This document shows positions 61,316-64,000 of a stretch of DNA of 64,000 nt, piece by piece. The notes beneath the pieces were generated by a model. That model ran no database searches. It was not told the origin of the DNA and saw nothing but the letters and a program-made list of their open reading frames with translations. The stretch lies in the NCBI RefSeq assembly GCF_900090265.1, contig NZ_LT607752.1, positions 4,966,001 through 5,030,000 of the forward strand. The letters are read 5' to 3'. The position numbers were made by a program, and so were the translations under genes. The stretch comes from Micromonospora rifamycinica. Lineage in GTDB: Bacteria > Actinomycetota > Actinomycetes > Mycobacteriales > Micromonosporaceae. Position 1 is the first letter of the stretch; each line of letters opens with the position of its first letter.

Positions 61316-62562
61316 CCACGAGCCCGGTGCGGTCGGTGCGGCAACAGGCCGACACCGGGCGGCCGGAGCGGCTGCGACCGGCCCGGATGAGCCCACGGGA
61401 CGTGCTGCGGGTCGGCGGCGTGGGGCTGCGCACCCGGCCGCTGCGGGCGTTCCTGTCCGCTCTGGGCATCGCCATCGGCATCGCGGCGATGATCAGCGTG
61501 GTCGGCATCTCGTCGTCGTCCCGGGCCGACCTGGACCGGACGCTGGCCGCCCTCGGCACCAACCTGCTCACCGTCGCGCCGGGCAGCACCCTCTTCGGGG
61601 CCGACGCCCAGTTGCCGGTCGAGGCGGTCGGCATGATCAGCCGGATCGGCCCGGTACGCCAGGTGTCGGCCACCGCGCAACTGGCGGACACCCCGGTCTA
61701 CCGGTCGGACCGCATTCCGGTGGCGGAGACCGGTGGGCTGGGCACCCAGGCGGTGGAGCTGGACCTGCTCGACACCGTCGGCGGCACACTGGCCAGCGGC
61801 ACCTGGCTCAACGAGGCGACCGCGCAGTATCCGGCCACGGTGCTCGGGTCGGTCGCCGCGCAGCGGCTCGGCCTCGGCGCGGCCGGGCCGGACATCCAGG
61901 TGTACGTCGACGGGCGGTGGTTCACCGTGATCGGCATCCTGCGGCCGGTTCCGCTCGCCCCGGAACTCGACTCGTCGGCGCTGGTCGGCTGGTCGGCCGC
62001 GACCACCTACCTCGGCCTGGACGGGCATCCGACCCGGATCTACACCCGCTCGGTCGAGCAGCACGTCGAGGCGGTCCGGGCGGTGCTGGCGGCGACGGCC
62101 AACCCGGAGCAGTCCAACGAGATCCAGGTCTCCCGGCCGTCGGACGCGCTCGCCGCCCAGCAGGCCACCGACGAGGCGTTCACCGGCCTGCTGCTCGGGT
62201 TGGGCGCGGTGGCGTTGCTGGTCGGCGGGGTGGGGGTGGCCAACACCATGGTCATCTCGGTGATCGAGCGGCGGGCCGAGATCGGGCTGCGGCGGTCGCT
62301 GGGCGCGACCCGGGGGCAGATCCGGACCCAGTTCCTCGCCGAGTCGCTGCTGCTGTCCGCCCTGGGCGGGGTCGGCGGGGTGCTGCTCGGCGGCCTGGTC
62401 ACCGCCGGTTACGCCAGCTCGCAGGGGTGGCCGACGGTGGTGCCGCTCTGGGTGGTGGCCGGCGGCATCGGGGCGACCATCGTCATCGGCGCGGTGGCCG
62501 GGCTCTACCCGGCGATCCGGGCCAGTCGGCTCTCGCCCACCGAGGCGCTCGCCGCCCCGTGA
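61312..62562 (+). CDS. MacB-type ABC transporter permease (FtsX-like)
   Basis: 416 residues. Four TM helices in the MacB pattern: TM1 about 42-65 (LSALGIAIGIAAMISVVGI), a large external MacB_PCD domain (about 66-290), then three helices from 300 (LLLGLGAVALLVGGVGVANT), ending AVAGLYPAIRASRLSPTEAL. The ERRAEIGLRRSLGAT loop is the conserved cytoplasmic element. It is the last gene of the operon; hairpins follow at 62617-62708. The exported substrate is unknown (antibiotic, peptide or lipid by family). Confidence 0.93.
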   Translation: MTTSPVRSVRQQADTGRPERLRPARMSPRDVLRVGGVGLRTRPLRAFLSALGIAIGIAAMISVVGISSSSRADLDRTLAALGTNLLTVAPGSTLFGADAQLPVEAVGMISRIGPVRQVSATAQLADTPVYRSDRIPVAETGGLGTQAVELDLLDTVGGTLASGTWLNEATAQYPATVLGSVAAQRLGLGAAGPDIQVYVDGRWFTVIGILRPVPLAPELDSSALVGWSAATTYLGLDGHPTRIYTRSVEQHVEAVRAVLAATANPEQSNEIQVSRPSDALAAQQATDEAFTGLLLGLGAVALLVGGVGVANTMVISVIERRAEIGLRRSLGATRGQIRTQFLAESLLLSALGGVGGVLLGGLVTAGYASSQGWPTVVPLWVVAGGIGATIVIGAVAGLYPAIRASRLSPTEALAAP

Positions 62563-62616
62563 CCCGCCCGGTCCGGCCCGGCACCGCCCGGCCGGTGACC
62601 TGCCGACGGACGACCA

Positions 62617-62708
62617 CCGGCCCGCGCGTCACAACCCTCACCAGGGATGTGGCGCGCGGGCCGGGGTGGCCCGGCGGCCGTCGGGGACCACCCCGGCCGC
62701 CGGGCCAC
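62617..62708. terminator. Two hairpins between convergent operons
   Basis: CCGGCCCGCGCG (62617-62628) pairs with 62653-62664, and GTGGCCCGGCGGCC (62666-62679) pairs with 62695-62708. Both are perfect and lie between the MacB-type permease gene and the minus-strand gene ending at 62725. Confidence 0.72.
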
Positions 62709-62724
62709 GGTCAGCGGGCCGGAG

Positions 62725-64000
62725 TCACCGGCGGCTGACCCGGATCAGCTCCCAGCCCCCCTTGGGGACGCCGGGCGTCGGGTCGGTACGCAGGTTCATC
62801 GGGTTCGCCATCCCGACGTAGAGCGTGGAACCGTCCACGATCATCGTGCGGACCCCCTGGTTGAGCGGGTTGCCGAAGCCGCCGGTGTCGACCGCGCGGG
62901 CGGGCCGGTTCGGCGCGTCGAACGCCCAGAGGTCGGAGCCGAAGGTGGGCGGGGTGGTGGTGGCACCGGCGGGCGGCGTCGGCATCTGCCCCTCCAGGGA
63001 GATGTACGCGAAGTCCATGGTGCCGATGTAGAGCCGGCCACCGGCCACCGCCATCTTCCAGGCGTACAGGTTGAACGGGTCGCCGAAGCCGGAGCCGCCG
63101 TAGACCGGGGTCACCCCGGTGGATGCCGGCGCCCAGGCGCCCACGCCGTTGTTCGCGGTCGGGTCGAAGGCCGGCAGCGTCGACTCGCCGTAGAGCGTCT
63201 CGATCCGTTCGTGCGACCCGCCGAGGTTCTGGCCCTGGAAGACGGCGAACGCCCGCTGGGTGTTCTGCACGGTGGCCTGGAGCTGCGCCTGGGTACGCGG
63301 CGGGTACACCGAGACGTGCAGGGCGGTCGCCTGCAGCGGCACGTGCATGGTGCCCCAGTACAGCCGGCCGCCGAAGGAGGCGAGCCCACCGAGGGCGTAC
63401 GCCCGGCGGACCACCGGGTCCGGCTCGTACTCGGCCGCCGACCAGACCTGCTTCCAGTTCCCGGCGTCCTCCGGGTTGAGACCGGGTGCGCCGACGGCGA
63501 GCAGCGGGCTCATCCAGATGCTGGCCAGGTCGTTGACGTCGTCGGCCGGGGGCGGTGCCAGCGGGGTGCCGCTGTCGCCGGAGGCCGGGGCCACCGTGCT
63601 GACCGGGGACGGCGCGACCGCGCCCTCGACGATCGCCTTGGGCCAGGTGGAGACGTAGAGCCGGCCCTGGTGTTCGGTCAGGTCGGCGACCTGGGTGGGC
63701 AGGTCGGCGACCTCGGTGAAGGTGAACGGGCTGGTGCGGTCACCGGTCCAGCGCAGCACCTTGCCCGACTCGCCGCCGTTGATGCCCACGCCGACCCCGG
63801 CGTAGAGCACACCGCCGGCCACCACCCAGTGCCGGATGTTCTCGTACGCGGAGAGGTTGGTCGAGCCGAGGTACCGGCCGGTGACGCCGTCGAAGGCGAA
63901 CACGTTCACCCCACCGACCACGCTCGGGCCGGCGAGCAGCACGACCCCCTGGTGGGAGGCGGCGCTGCGCAGCCCGGCCGTCGTGTTCAGCAGGTCGGCG
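62725..64000 (-). CDS. Beta-propeller-like protein, start outside window
   Basis: The frame is open to the right edge (about 425 visible residues), so the N-terminus, probably with a signal peptide, is missing. Repeated strands such as GGVLYAGVGVGINGG, GRLYVSTWPK, GRLYWGTMHVP, GRLYIGTMDFAYI and STLYVGMANPMNL suggest a propeller. GSDLWAFDAPN and WELIRVSRR near the end are like secreted actinobacterial proteins of unknown role. A Pro/Ser-rich insert (APSPVSTVAPASGDSG) interrupts one blade. No catalytic motif seen. Confidence 0.7.
   Translation of the reverse strand, partial: ADLLNTTAGLRSAASHQGVVLLAGPSVVGGVNVFAFDGVTGRYLGSTNLSAYENIRHWVVAGGVLYAGVGVGINGGESGKVLRWTGDRTSPFTFTEVADLPTQVADLTEHQGRLYVSTWPKAIVEGAVAPSPVSTVAPASGDSGTPLAPPPADDVNDLASIWMSPLLAVGAPGLNPEDAGNWKQVWSAAEYEPDPVVRRAYALGGLASFGGRLYWGTMHVPLQATALHVSVYPPRTQAQLQATVQNTQRAFAVFQGQNLGGSHERIETLYGESTLPAFDPTANNGVGAWAPASTGVTPVYGGSGFGDPFNLYAWKMAVAGGRLYIGTMDFAYISLEGQMPTPPAGATTTPPTFGSDLWAFDAPNRPARAVDTGGFGNPLNQGVRTMIVDGSTLYVGMANPMNLRTDPTPGVPKGGWELIRVSRR

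Overview
The window looks like chromosome from a high-GC actinomycete, most likely Micromonospora or a close relative (Micromonosporaceae). The basis is overall G+C that I judge to be above 70%, frequent GTG and TTG starts, dense four-base ATGA/GTGA overlaps, a conservon (sensor kinase, roadblock, DUF742, GTPase), an orphan MsiK-type sugar ATPase, CGNR and DUF3263 proteins and a Cdc48-like actinobacterial AAA ATPase. I see no rRNA, CRISPR array, transposase or prophage genes. All calls are by reading; no database search was run.

Region 1 (1-7.2 kb): a class I fumarase (cut by the left edge) and class II FumC flank a small accessory segment. It holds a two-gene module (possible ribbon-helix-helix/RAMA-like protein plus DUF3800-like protein), an HxlR regulator with a VOC protein and a clear operator, a GNAT acetyltransferase, a DUF1778/GNAT toxin-antitoxin pair whose toxin has an extra C-terminal tail, a frameshifted HTH relic with an intact paralogue, and a 77-bp imperfect palindrome that recurs near 56.8 kb.

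Region 2 (7.2-24.9 kb): housekeeping and secreted functions. In order: a coupled pair of small proteins, CGNR regulator, EamA exporter, HAD hydrolase, secreted subtilase, IclR regulator, cysS and rlmB (overlapping by one base), msiK, tRNA-Thr(TGU), a secreted HAF-like protein, AraC plus VOC protein, ASCH protein, two lipoproteins, a secreted M4 metalloprotease and an enoyl-CoA hydratase.

Region 3 (24.9-44 kb): a G-rich convergent gap, a membrane protein, and adhE (split by a 2-nt frameshift) preceded by three boxes resembling DosR/OsdR sites. Then follow a CrtI/CrtU-like FAD enzyme, an RCK-channel-RCK protein, a secreted PG-binding protein, PAP2 phosphatase and a DUF4032 protein. An amino-sugar operon (SIS isomerase, ROK kinase, nagA) is transcribed divergently from a DeoR regulator, with repeated TTTCGCGC boxes between them. 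An ABC exporter, a DUF3263 protein with an 18-bp in-frame repeat tract, a GNAT enzyme and a repeat-rich gap close the region.

Region 4 (44-64 kb): signalling and transport. A seven-gene minus-strand cluster contains the conservon with a NIT-like membrane sensor gene upstream and a small gene plus a Cdc48-like AAA gene downstream. Divergent from it is a fusion of a membrane-anchored X-Pro-peptidase-like hydrolase with an ABC ATPase, followed by its permease. A two-component system sits divergent from a lipoprotein/MacA/MacB-type efflux operon, and a beta-propeller-like protein runs off the right edge.
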